From NCBI RefSeq assembly GCF_024169655.1, contig NZ_JALJWV010000001.1, positions 5,810,001-5,874,000 on the forward strand: a stretch of DNA of 64,000 bases, read 5' to 3'. The stretch is from Pseudomonas marginalis. Lineage in GTDB: Bacteria; Pseudomonadota; Gammaproteobacteria; Pseudomonadales; Pseudomonadaceae. The notes under the pieces are model-generated. The model was not told where the DNA came from, ran no database searches, and saw only the letters and a list, made by a program, of their open reading frames with translations. The position numbers were made by a program, and so were the translations under genes. Of this stretch, positions 17,908-26,600 are shown piece by piece. Each line of letters starts with the position of its first letter. Within the stretch, counting starts at the first letter, position 1.

Positions 17908-17929
17908 TGATTCAGGGGGGCATCAATCA
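17908..17929. promoter_or_regulatory. Candidate MdcR operator upstream of mdcA
   Basis: A perfect 5-bp inverted repeat, TGATT-N12-AATCA, centred about 53 bp upstream of the mdcA start codon. LysR regulators usually recognise dyads of the T-N11/12-A type. It is the clearest dyad seen in this 164-bp gap. Assignment to MdcR is inferred from context. Confidence 0.4.
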
Positions 17930-18029
17930 AGCTGGGCGGCGGATCGTTACGGCTGAAGTAATGAATCAGCAACAAACACGGGGTTAAGCCTAATGGGGAG
18001 CAACATGCCCCCCAAAGCAGCCCACGGTG

Positions 18030-18413
18030 CTACTCGAAGCGAGGTAAATGCGGAACCACAATCGGCTTTTTCGCACTCACCCATGCGTCGAACCCTCCGG
18101 TGATCGATGTTACGTGCAGGTAGCCCATATCAAGCAGCGATACAGCCGCGAGCGCAGCGCGACCACCTGTTTTGCAGTACAGCACGACCTTGAGGTCTCG
18201 CGAACTGAGCACGGTATCGTTGGTCAGTTTAAATTCCAGCATTCCGCGCGAAGCATGCACAGCGCCCGATATATGACCTGCGGCATACTCGTCGGCTTCA
18301 CGTACATCAATCAGTACATCCGCATTCTGGATAGCCAGGTCAACGTCTTCGATGGCAACTTCTTCGATACGGGCTTTAGCATCTACTACAAGATCGTGGG
18401 CAGTTTTAATCAT
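18030..18413 (-). CDS. Rhodanese-like domain protein
   Basis: Single-domain sulfurtransferase of 127 aa. The rhodanese fold is shown by VLIDVREADEYAAGHISGAVHASRG (residues 33-57) and the active-site loop CKTGGR with catalytic Cys80. Such proteins move sulfane sulfur between persulfides and thiols. It lies 39 bp downstream of a truncated haemoglobin gene on the same strand, so they are probably co-transcribed; the pair may deal with reactive sulfur, nitrogen or oxygen species. It is outside the mdc operon despite sharing its strand. Confidence 0.88.
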   Translation of the reverse strand: MIKTAHDLVVDAKARIEEVAIEDVDLAIQNADVLIDVREADEYAAGHISGAVHASRGMLEFKLTNDTVLSSRDLKVVLYCKTGGRAALAAVSLLDMGYLHVTSITGGFDAWVSAKKPIVVPHLPRFE

Positions 18414-18452
18414 GGTATTTGGGAGCGTCCAGTTGGGAGAGTGGCCCGACGT

Positions 18453-18893
18453 TCAAAGCGGCGCCGCAACACCTGCGCGGCGCCCATCGGTATTAATCAT
18501 GTGGTCGGCCATCTCGGAAAACATGCGCTGCAGCTTCGCATTCAGGGCTGCGTCATCCACCTGCTCGTTGATTGCCTGACGCATGCACAGCATCCATTCG
18601 TCGCGCTCGACAACACTGACTGCAAAAGGCGCATGTCGCATGCGCAAACGAGGGTGGCCACGTTCCTGATGGAACAGTGGCGGGCCGCCAAGCCAGCCAC
18701 TCAGGAACTTGAATAGACTGTCGGCGCTGCCGGCGAGACTCGGTGGGTGCATCTGACGCACTATTCGCGCCTCGACCAGCACCTCCATCAGTTCGTAAAA
18801 GCGGTCGACCAGTTTATGGATACCCGCCTCTCCCCCTAACTGGAGATAAGTACTGGTGGTGTTCTTATGTGCGGTACTCAATAGTTCAGTCAT
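18453..18893 (-). CDS. Group II truncated haemoglobin
   Basis: Haem protein of 146 aa with the 2-over-2 globin pattern: FYELMEVL near residue 32 (Tyr33, likely B10), GHPRLRMRHAPFAVS near 79 with proximal His87, and RDEWMLCMRQAI near 97 carrying the Trp (G8) diagnostic of group II (TrHbO). Likely role is binding or detoxifying O2, NO or peroxide. The open frame extends upstream to 19295, but the globin begins at MTELLS and the extension is unlike any globin. A candidate ANR/FNR site lies about 155 bp upstream, hinting at low-oxygen control. Confidence 0.9.
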   Translation of the reverse strand: MTELLSTAHKNTTSTYLQLGGEAGIHKLVDRFYELMEVLVEARIVRQMHPPSLAGSADSLFKFLSGWLGGPPLFHQERGHPRLRMRHAPFAVSVVERDEWMLCMRQAINEQVDDAALNAKLQRMFSEMADHMINTDGRRAGVAAPL

Positions 18894-19232
18894 ATCGTCA
18901 GCACTCAATGTTGGAACTTTATCCCGCCGGCAAGCGCATGCGTCACCCAGCACTGCCATTGGCAGATGACGCCGCCGTCGCTTATCGGAACGGGCCATGA
19001 CCAGGCAGTTAGCACGCGCCATGCCAAGAGCGGAAATGTGTTTTTTATTGATTGATAACAAATACTTAAATATTCGAGCAGGAAGATGGCAGATGCGTTG
19101 GCAGCTACATACTCTGCCAATCGGCGATGACGGCAGTGGTTGGCAGTCAGGGGTCGGGCTGAGCATCCAGAGCAACCGGTCATTGAGCGTTTTGCGCGGA
19201 TTGATTGAGCTCTGAAGACGAGCGCTAACCTG
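18894..19232. other. Leader region of the haemoglobin-rhodanese pair
   Basis: About 340 bp without a convincing gene. It holds an AT-rich segment (19040-19075) with a candidate ANR/FNR box. The minus-strand frame of the globin stays open through it by chance. No terminator or RNA gene was recognised. It ends at a half REP arm interrupted by an IS element. Confidence 0.5.
19048..19061. promoter_or_regulatory. Candidate ANR/FNR box
   Basis: TTGAT-TGAT-AACAA matches the TTGAT-N4-ATCAA consensus with one mismatch. It sits in AT-rich sequence upstream of the truncated haemoglobin and rhodanese genes. It suggests induction at low oxygen by ANR, the pseudomonad FNR homologue; unproven. Confidence 0.35.
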
Positions 19233-19252
19233 TGTGGGAGGGGGCTTGCCCC
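19233..19252. repeat. Left fragment of a REP arm split by the IS element
   Basis: The 20 bases beginning TGTGGGAGGGGGCTTGCCCC equal the start of the intact REP arms elsewhere in the window. The continuation CCCGATGGC appears at 20448, right after the IS end. The two fragments were therefore one REP arm before insertion. Confidence 0.88.
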
Positions 19253-20447
19253 GGTACAGACCGGAGACATCCTTTACGTTTGAAACCGGAGACATCGTTT
19301 ACATGTATTAATCATGGCCAGGAGGTAACTGGCCATGTCATGGAATCGAGAGTCCCCGATGGATCAAAAAGTCAGATTGATAGGCGACTGGCTGTCCGGC
19401 GCCTATTCAAAACGTCAACTGGCATTGAGCTACGGCATTAGTCGACCGACCTTGGACAAGTGGCTGCAACGGTATGCCACTGCTGGCCTGGACGGGCTCA
19501 AGGACGCCTCACGCCGTCCACTCTCAAGCCCTTTTCAAACGTGCGATGCGCATATTGCTGCTCTAATCGAGCTCAAGCATCAACACCATGACTGGGGCCC
19601 CAAAAAGCTGGTCAAGGTCCTTTCCAATCGCTATCCGGAATGTCATTGGCCGGCACCCAGCACGGCAGGGGAATGGCTCAAACGAGCGGGACTGGTTCAA
19701 GAGCGGCGCAAGCGCAATCGCCCGCCTACCGGCCCCGTCAAACTTCGCCCGGCAGATCTCCCCAATCAAACGTGGGCCGCTGACTTCAAAGGCGACTTTT
19801 TAATGGCGGATGGCCGACGCTGTTACCCGCTGACGCTCACGGATCAGGCCAGCAGATTCATATTGTTGTGTCGTGCGCAGCCCAGTGTGGCTGGGGCCCG
19901 CGAGGGTTTTGACTGGGCTTTTCGCGAGTACGGTCTGCCTGATGTCATCCGGACTGACAACGGTTCACCCTTCGCCTCAACCGGTCTCAGCAGGCTCTCG
20001 AGTCTGGCCGTCTGGTGGATACGACTGGGTATCTACCCAGAGCGTATTCAGCCGGGGCGACCCGATGGCGTTTGAACGATTTCGACAGGAATTCAATCAT
20101 GATCGGCCGCACGAGGCGTTAGACATGAAGGTGCCGAACGATCTGTACGATAAATCGCCAAGGATCTATACAGGCTGGGTACCTCCTGCCGAATATGGAG
20201 CGGATATGGAGGTACGCAAAGTCAGAACAGACGGGTCAATGAAGTGGAGGGGCAGGATGATCTTTTTGAGTGAGTCACTGGTAGGAGAGGCAGTTGGACT
20301 GCGAGAAGTGGACGACAACGTGTGGGACATGTACCTATGTAACTATCCACTGGGTAGGCTAGACAGCGGTGCAAACCGGCTATCCAGCACCCAGAAACGT
20401 AAAGGATGTCCCCGGTCTCGTTTGTAAAGGATGTCTCCGTCCGTACA
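19253..20447 (+). mobile_element. Decayed IS481-family insertion sequence
   Basis: About 1195 bp with inverted ends. The left end reads GTACAGACCGGAGACATCC (19255 on) and the right end, complemented, GTACGGACGGAGACATCC. Each end carries two tandem copies of a roughly 25-bp unit containing GGAGACATC-TTTAC, likely transposase-binding sites. It holds one transposase gene broken by an internal deletion. It sits inside a REP palindrome. The CC runs at the junction (4 C left, 3 C right against 5 C in intact copies) allow at most a 2-bp duplication, which cannot be called securely. Confidence 0.85.
19335..20427 (+). pseudogene. IS481-family transposase, frameshifted by internal deletion
   Basis: The first part (19335-20075) encodes an HTH region (SYGISRPTLDKWLQRY near residue 36), then the integrase core with two catalytic Asp residues in WAADFKGDF near 151 and VIRTDNGSPFAS near 205, reaching PERIQPGRP. 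Intact relatives continue with an NGxxERxH segment bearing the third acidic residue. Here the frame instead jumps, and the C-terminal part (FERFRQEFNHDRPHEAL onward, from about 20070) is in another frame. Roughly 30 codons appear lost, including the catalytic Glu, so the enzyme should be inactive. Confidence 0.85.
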
Positions 20448-20518
20448 CCCGATGGCAGTGGCTCAGTTACAGATACTGAGACTGACACACCGCCATCGGG
20501 GGCAAGCCCCCTCCCACA
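20448..20518. repeat. Right part of the REP pair split by the IS element
   Basis: Starts CCCGATGGCAGTGG, the continuation of the arm cut at 19252, then spacer sequence and the complete opposite arm ending CCCCCTCCCACA at 20518. Together with 19233-19252 it reconstitutes a standard REP pair of about 90 bp. Confidence 0.88.
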
Positions 20519-20799
20519 TTTGTTCGGTGGTGTCTTTTAAATAGTGGTTCCCAAAAGGGAGTGATCAGTCGCTGTTTGGGAACGTTTCAAGATGCTGGAG
20601 AAGGGCTGACTTGCTCCAGCGCTCCGTCGACCAGCAGCTGCCCCGCTGGATTCCGAGCATGATTGCACGCGGGGAAGCGTCCAGGTCGAAGACCAAATGG
20701 CAGGTGAGCGCGTTGAGGGAGGGAAGACTAGGCGCGCGGTCTGCGAGCGGCAAGTTCATGCACGGCGCAAAATCTTGCAGGAAAAATCCGACCGAGCGC
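20519..20799. other. Intergenic gap downstream of the XRE-NBR1 gene
   Basis: About 280 bp between the REP fragment and the 3' end of the XRE regulator. Short open frames on both strands show no domain, ribosome-binding site or codon bias. No terminator was recognised. I see nothing functional here. Confidence 0.5.
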
Positions 20800-21492
20800 T
20801 CAACGCGCCATGACGTTGACCAACACATGCAAAATGAATGCAGGCCCATAACAAGGTTTTCCCTGCGCATCCTCAATTCTCCAAATTGAAGCCAGCGTGC
20901 AGGTTTCCCTGGGTGCTGCAAACTCCACACTGATATGCACGGGCTGACCCGGCAGCGTATCGGCGATGGGAAGTTCACTGTGCAGGCTACGCAGGTGAGC
21001 GTCCATCACTACCTCCAACTGGCCCAGTGCATCAGCGCGGCGGGCAATCACATATTCCCCGTCAACACGCACCAGGCGTCGCCCGCGCCAGGGTCGTGTG
21101 CCCAGGTTCTGAATCTCCCAGGTTTTCTGAAAAACCTCCCCTGGCATCACGACAGTTTGATCAGGCGTCGTGACATCGGCATTGAACACCGCAACGTCCT
21201 CCGGATCATTTATACCGACAGCTCGATTGGTCGCCGCCATCGAGCAAGCATTTGCGGGCGCGCCTGTCAGGTCAGCAAAGTAGCGAAACAGCAACAGAGG
21301 AGAAACCTGCAACGCCTTGGCCAGCTTGATCAGCGTGCGTACCGACGGATCCTTAGACGCACCGCCCGCCAGACCGTACAGGTAGGTCCTGGAGATTCCC
21401 GCCTCCTTGGCCAACGTAGTCAGGGGCTTGCCCAACTCTCGGCCGCGCCGCGCAATCAGTGACTGGAGGGTATCTCGCGTTTTTATATTCAT
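20800..21492 (-). CDS. XRE-family regulator with NBR1-like Ig domain
   Basis: Protein of 230 aa with two parts. Residues about 8-75 form a Cro/C1-type helix-turn-helix (LTTLAKEAGISRTYLYGLAGG, then SVRTLIKLAKALQVSP). Residues about 105-228 match the immunoglobulin-like domain named after eukaryotic NBR1: VMPGEVFQKTWEIQNLGTRPWRGR, VHISVEFAAPRETCTLASIWRIEDAQG, and a final GPAFILHVLV strand. In bacteria this domain is found fused to XRE domains and secreted enzymes, with unknown ligand. It is divergent from an oxygenase gene across 231 bp with operator-like repeats, so it probably represses or activates that gene. Confidence 0.85.
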   Translation of the reverse strand: MNIKTRDTLQSLIARRGRELGKPLTTLAKEAGISRTYLYGLAGGASKDPSVRTLIKLAKALQVSPLLLFRYFADLTGAPANACSMAATNRAVGINDPEDVAVFNADVTTPDQTVVMPGEVFQKTWEIQNLGTRPWRGRRLVRVDGEYVIARRADALGQLEVVMDAHLRSLHSELPIADTLPGQPVHISVEFAAPRETCTLASIWRIEDAQGKPCYGPAFILHVLVNVMAR

Positions 21493-21533
21493 ACGGAGTT
21501 TTCAGTTCCCACTTTTAGGTGAACGCCATTTCT

Positions 21534-21563
21534 TTGTCCGCCAAAAAAGACAACCTGTCCGCC
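21534..21563. promoter_or_regulatory. Direct repeats upstream of the XRE gene, candidate operator
   Basis: TGTCCGCC occurs at 21535-21542 and again at 21556-21563, 21 bp apart (two helical turns). They lie about 45-70 bp upstream of the XRE-NBR1 start and within the divergent region shared with the oxygenase. The spacing suits two regulator dimers on one DNA face. Confidence 0.35.
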
Positions 21564-21612
21564 GCCACGTGTCTTGAACCCTGCACAATCGCCACCTGCT
21601 GGCGATGTTGTG

Positions 21613-21633
21613 AAGGACATGGATGGGTCCCTT
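21613..21633. promoter_or_regulatory. Imperfect palindrome upstream of the oxygenase gene
   Basis: The arms AAGGAC and GTCCCTT surround ATGGATGG, about 90 bp before the oxygenase start. The GGAC/GTCC arms resemble the TGTCC of the direct repeats nearby, so the same regulator could bind both. Confidence 0.25.
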
Positions 21634-21723
21634 TTAATCGGTCATATCCAGTGTCGTAGTTTCTCGCATGCTTGCGAACCTAGTGTTTGTTGCATTCCTT
21701 TACATCTACCTTTGGATACATCC

Positions 21724-22530
21724 ATGACCCACATCAAAGCGTGCTGTGAATCCATTGCTCGAACAGGCTTTGGCACCCTGCAAATATCAGAAGCGATGCT
21801 GCTGGATTACAAAAAAATCGTTGATGGATATTCCGCAATATCGCCAGCCATAAAGGCCTCGTTTTCCTTCGCAAAAGACACCGACGGATTTTTCCCCTTT
21901 GGCGCCGAGTACTCGAGCATTCAGGATCAGCCAGATCTGTGTGAGCGATTTTGTTACTGGCCTGCGCATTCATCAAAACGAAAGGCTTTTGAGTTCACAC
22001 GAAGTGATTTTTTTGCTGCCGTTGATGCTTTTGAACGACAGATCAGCGAGCTTGCACAGGAACTGATGGACGGGGTTTGCGCGGAGTTTGGGGCCACTTC
22101 GTTGACCTCTTTGCGTGCAGCGTCCTATCTGCAACTGTGCGTCTATGGGGCTAATTCCGGGTCTGATAAGCGCCAGTTTGCTCAGGACCCTCACGAAGAT
22201 GGTCATATGTTGTCGTTTATCAAGCCTACTCGTGACGGCCTCGTTCTGGTTCGAGGCAGCTCGCTGGAGCCGGTACGCCTGTTGGAGAACGAGATTGCAA
22301 TCTTGGCCGGATCGTTACTGACGGAGCTCTCGGACTATGCGATTCCCGCTGCATACCACGCAGTTCTGACGCCTCGAACACCAATGCCACGCAGCTCCCT
22401 TATTTACTTCGTCAACCCTGATGCGGAGCAGCAACTGACAGGCTTTTTCCGCCACCAGCCGATCGACTTGAACGCCGCCGTCAATGCGCGCCACACCGGT
22501 TTCGGTAATCACCCCCTTCAATTGACCTGA
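21724..22530 (+). CDS. 2-oxoglutarate/Fe(II) oxygenase, isopenicillin-N-synthase-like
   Basis: Non-haem iron enzyme of 268 aa. Iron ligands by pattern are H157 and D159 (PHEDGHMLSF) and H212 (AAYHAVL). Arg223 with Ser225 (PRSSLIYF) is the RxS pair that binds 2-oxoglutarate or substrate in the IPNS superfamily. The start at 21724 gives the family N terminus (GFGTLQIS); the frame is open upstream to 21574 without similarity. It is divergent from the XRE-NBR1 regulator and 22 bp ahead of a LysE-type exporter. Bases are AT-richer than neighbours, suggesting acquisition by transfer. Substrate unknown; a free amino acid is a guess from the exporter. Confidence 0.82.
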   Translation: MTHIKACCESIARTGFGTLQISEAMLLDYKKIVDGYSAISPAIKASFSFAKDTDGFFPFGAEYSSIQDQPDLCERFCYWPAHSSKRKAFEFTRSDFFAAVDAFERQISELAQELMDGVCAEFGATSLTSLRAASYLQLCVYGANSGSDKRQFAQDPHEDGHMLSFIKPTRDGLVLVRGSSLEPVRLLENEIAILAGSLLTELSDYAIPAAYHAVLTPRTPMPRSSLIYFVNPDAEQQLTGFFRHQPIDLNAAVNARHTGFGNHPLQLT

Positions 22531-22552
22531 TACCCAGGCGACCGAGCACTTC

Positions 22553-23182
22553 ATGACTCCTGACCTCAACGCCCTTTATCTCGAAGGTCTGCTATTGGGC
22601 ATCGGACTGTTCGCCGCTCCTGGGCCAAAGGACACTCTGGTGATTCGCCAGGGTGTCAGTCGCGGTCCTATCTGGGGGGTGGTGGCGGTATGCGTGTTCG
22701 CCGATATCATTCTCATTGGTCTTGGGGTCATGGGGTTGGGTTCGTTGCTCGGCAGTCAGCCCGGTCTGGTGGCGTTCCTGCTGCTATCGGGAGCGGCCTA
22801 TCTGTTGTGGTTTGGCTGGCAGCGGTTATTGGCTTGCTTGCGTAGCCAGTCGATGCCAGATACTCAAAACAACCTCACCTCACAACAGGGATTGCTGCGC
22901 ACGGCGGTGATACTTGGATTTGCCAACCCGTATGCCTGGCTTGATACCGTGGTGCTGATTGGCTCTATTGGTGCGGCGAAGCCCGTCAGCCAACAAGCGT
23001 CCTTTGCCAGCGGAGCGATGACCGCGTCGCTGGTGTGGTTTGTGGTTTTGGCGTTGGGATGTCAACGGTTGACGGGGCTGTTTCGTTCAGCAAAGGTCTG
23101 GCGTTTATTGGACGCGGGTGTGGCGATTTTGATGGTGTACCTGGCGGGAATGCTGATTGCTGATTTTCTGGTGCTGCATTGA
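22553..23182 (+). CDS. LysE/ArgO family amino-acid exporter
   Basis: Inner-membrane exporter of 209 aa with about six hydrophobic segments. LysE family marks: GLFAAPGPKDTLVIRQGVSRG near residue 18 and GFANPYAWLDTVVLIGSIG near 122, the latter closest to the basic-amino-acid (LysE/ArgO) branch rather than the RhtB branch. It follows the oxygenase by 22 bp on the same strand, so both are likely one transcript under the XRE-NBR1 regulator. It probably exports the oxygenase product or its amino-acid precursor; inference only. Confidence 0.88.
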   Translation: MTPDLNALYLEGLLLGIGLFAAPGPKDTLVIRQGVSRGPIWGVVAVCVFADIILIGLGVMGLGSLLGSQPGLVAFLLLSGAAYLLWFGWQRLLACLRSQSMPDTQNNLTSQQGLLRTAVILGFANPYAWLDTVVLIGSIGAAKPVSQQASFASGAMTASLVWFVVLALGCQRLTGLFRSAKVWRLLDAGVAILMVYLAGMLIADFLVLH

Positions 23183-23185
23183 TCG

Positions 23186-23641
23186 TCAGGCCAGCCCAGC
23201 CTCAACCAGCAGCGCTTCTAACCCCATCAAATCCGGCACCTTCGCCACATGTTCCCCCACTTGCACCGCCGCCAGCTCCAACGCGCACAGTGGCACATCC
23301 ACATAACTCAACTGGCTATCGAGCTTGTATGAACGTGGAATCCCCTGGATCACCATCGCAATGAACTTCAATGACGGCCGCCCGCCCAGGGCGTTCAGCA
23401 CGACGATGCGCGAACGCTCGCCGGTCACGCTGGCTTCGCCGCAGGCTGCTTCGAAGCTGATCAGCGGTAATTGCCGGTCCCGCCAGGTCACTTGTCGCAG
23501 ATACCAGGGCGGTGCGTCACTGGCCGGTTCGCCGCGCTGGAAGTCGATCAGTTCAGCGATGGCGACGTTGGGCAGCACCAAGTGGCGGTCGGCCAGGGGC
23601 AGGAGCAGGCCGGTGAGTTGGCTGGTGCGGTGATCAAGCAT
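23186..23641 (-). CDS. chpC: CheW-like protein of the Pil-Chp system
   Basis: Small CheW-domain coupling protein of 151 aa (MLDHRTSQLTGLLLPLADRHLVLPNVAIAEL). ChpC links additional receptors or inputs to the ChpA kinase controlling type IV pili. The start overlaps the chpA stop by 8 bp, showing it is the last gene of the operon. The open frame upstream to 23731 is shadow sequence within chpA. P. aeruginosa has chpB between chpA and chpC; here there is none. Confidence 0.87.
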   Translation of the reverse strand: MLDHRTSQLTGLLLPLADRHLVLPNVAIAELIDFQRGEPASDAPPWYLRQVTWRDRQLPLISFEAACGEASVTGERSRIVVLNALGGRPSLKFIAMVIQGIPRSYKLDSQLSYVDVPLCALELAAVQVGEHVAKVPDLMGLEALLVEAGLA

Positions 23642-26600
23642 GGGACTGGCTCCAATAGGCGATACTTTCCAGCAGCACCGACTCCTGATACGGCTTGCCG
23701 AGGTAGTCGTTGACGCCGATGGCCATGGCACGGTCGCGGTGTTTCTGGCCGGTGCGGGAGGTGATCATGATGATCGGCAGGCGCATCAGCCGTGGGTCGT
23801 TGCGCACCCGGATGGCCACTTCGAAACCGTCCATGCGCGGCATTTCGATGTCCAGCAGCATCAGGTCCGGGGTGTGTTCTTCCAGCACGGCCATGGCGTC
23901 GATACCGTCCTTGGCGGTGAGCACGTTCATGCCGTTGCGTTCGAGCAGGCGGCTGGTGACTTTGCGCACGGTGACCGAGTCGTCCACCACCAGCACCAGC
24001 AGCGGGCGCTTTTTCAGCGGGACGTTGAGCAGCAGCGGGACGTCCACCACCTGGGCCGGCAAGGCCGGTTGCCGGGCGCGGATGTGGGCGAGCAGGTCGA
24101 TGATCAAGACCACCCGGCCATCGCCGAGAATGGTCGCCCCGGAGAGCCCCTTCACCCCGGCAAACTGCGGCCCCAGGCCCTTGACCACGATCTCCCGGGT
24201 GCCCGCCATGCTGTCCACCTGCACCGCCACGTGCCGTTCGTTGTACTGCACCAGCAGCACCGGCAACGGCTGGTACAGGCCCAGCAGTTTCGGGCGGGCG
24301 ACGGTGTGCAGCAGGTCGCCGAGGTAAAACAGCTCATAGCGCTGGCCGGCGTATTCATACCGCGGCGGGTCCAGTTGATAGTGCCCTTCCAGCTCATGGG
24401 GCAGCACGCGCACCAGGCCTTCGATGGTGTTGAGCGGGATCGCGTATTGATCGTCCGCGCACTGCACCATCAGCGCGCGGTTGACCGAAACGGTGAACGG
24501 CAGGCGAATACGAAAATGCACGCCCGCCCCCGACGTCGAATCGATCGACATCGAGCCGCCGAGCTGGCGCACTTCTTCATGCACCACGTCCATGCCCACG
24601 CCACGCCCGGAAATCTGGGTGATCTTTTCCGCCGTGGAGAACCCCGGCTGCAGGATGAACTGCAACACGTCGCGGTCGCTGATCTCTTGATCCGGAGCGA
24701 GCAAGCCGCGCTTGATCGCCTTGCGCCGCACCGCCTCAAGGGGCACGCCGGCGCCGTCGTCGCGCAGATCGAAGACGATATCGCCGCCTTCGTGGGTCAG
24801 GTCCAGGGTGACCCGGCCCTTCTCGGGTTTGCCGGCCAACAGCCGCGCCTCGCGGGATTCCAGGCCGTGATCGACGGCGTTGCGCAGCATATGTTCCAGC
24901 GGCGCGACCATGCGTTCCAGCACGTTGCGGTCCATCTCGCCCTCGGCGTTGCCGACCACGAATTCCACGTCCTTACCCAACTCCTGCGCGACCTGGCGCA
25001 CGATGCGCTTGAGGCGCGGCAGCATGCGTTCAAAGGGCACCATGCGCGTGCGCATCAGGCCTTCCTGCAATTCGGTGTTGATGCGCGCCTGTTGCTGCAA
25101 CAGGTCGTGCGCATCCTGGTTGCGGCGCTCAAGGGTTTCCTTGAGGTCGAGCACGTCGGAGGCGGACTCGAACAGTGCGCGGGACAGTTGCTGCAACTGT
25201 GAATGGCGGTCCATTTCCAGCGGGTCGAATTCTTCGTAGTCCAGGCGCTCGGCTTCGGCCTGCTGACGGCTGAAGAGGCGGCCCTGGGTTTCGGTGTCGA
25301 GCCGACGCAGTTGGTCGCGCATGCGCTCGAGGGTGGTCTCCATCTCGTTGAGGGCAACCTGCGCGTCGTTGACCTGCTGTTCGATCCGGCCACGGAAGAT
25401 CGAGGTTTCGCCGGCCAGGTTAACCAGATCGTCCAGCAGGTCGGCGGAGATTTTCACCATGTCGGCGGTCGGGTCGCTGGCTGTTTCGGCCTTGCCCGTC
25501 ACTAATGCCACCGGCACCACCGGCTCTTTGCTCGGGTGGACCAGGCTTTTGATGCGCTCGATGAGTTTGTCCACCGAGCCCACCGGCAAGCCCGCCGCCA
25601 CCGCGTCAATCATTTGCGCCAGGCGGTCGTGACAGCCTTGCAGCAAGGCGAACAACTCGGGGGACGCCACGAGCAAACCGGAGGACAAGCCTTCGTAGAG
25701 AAACTCCAGCTCATGGGCCAGATCGCCGATCGGGCCGATCTCGACCATGCGCGCACCGCCCTTGAGGGTGTGCAGGTCGCGCAGCAGGGTTTCGACTTCC
25801 TGGCGGTTGTTGGGCTCAGCCTGCCAGCGCAGCAACGCCGCCCCCGAGCTGTCGAGAATGTCGGCGGCTTCTTCGAGGAAGATATCCAGCAATTCCGGGT
25901 CGATGCCCAAAGTCTGCGCAGCAGCGGCCTGCGCCGCGGGCGGGCTGCTGTGGCGCAATCCCCGGACGCTGGCGATCAATTCGCTAGAGTCGCTCAACGG
26001 CTGATGCTGTTGCAGTTGGTCCAACTGCAACGCCAAGTGCTCATGGCTGGCCATCAGCACCTGGGACAGCTCATGGGAATAGCTGTAGCGACGGTCCACC
26101 AGGCCTTCGTAAAGGCCTTCCAGCTCGTAGGCCAGGTCGCCAACAGGCCCGATCTCGGCCATGCGTGCGCCGCCCTTGAGGGTGTGCATGTCGCGCTGCA
26201 ACGAGGTTAACGGCGCCACGCCCTCGGGTTCCAGCAGCCAGCGTTTGAGGGACTGCCCGGCGCTGTCGAGGATATCCACGGCTTCTTCGAGGAAGATCTC
26301 GACGATCTCATCATCCACCACCGCGTGCCGGTCCAGCCGGGCCGTCGCGGCGCCCAGTTCGGAGATGCTCAGCGCACGGCTGCCGTCGCTTTTGATCAGG
26401 CCGGTGGCGGACGGATCAAGAGCGCCTTCCAGCAGCTCGCGCAAGGCTTGCATGCGCGCCGGGGCCGGGCTGATTTCCTGGCCGGCAGCCAGTTCGTCGA
26501 GCATGTTGATCAGCGCTTCGTGGGCCTGTTCGGCCTCCTGGAAAAACTGCTCGCTGACCGCCAGGCTGCTTTCTTCCACGGCGCCGTACAGGTCAAGCAA

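Noticed and set aside
18894..19295. N-terminal extension of the truncated haemoglobin frame
   Set aside because: The globin fold starts just after 18893. The extension has no similarity to globins and reaches into the IS element, so it is a chance open frame.
20565..20978. 137-codon minus-strand frame overlapping the end of the XRE-NBR1 gene
   Set aside because: Cys/Trp/Ser-rich translation, another frame of a supported gene over part of its length, no ribosome-binding site.
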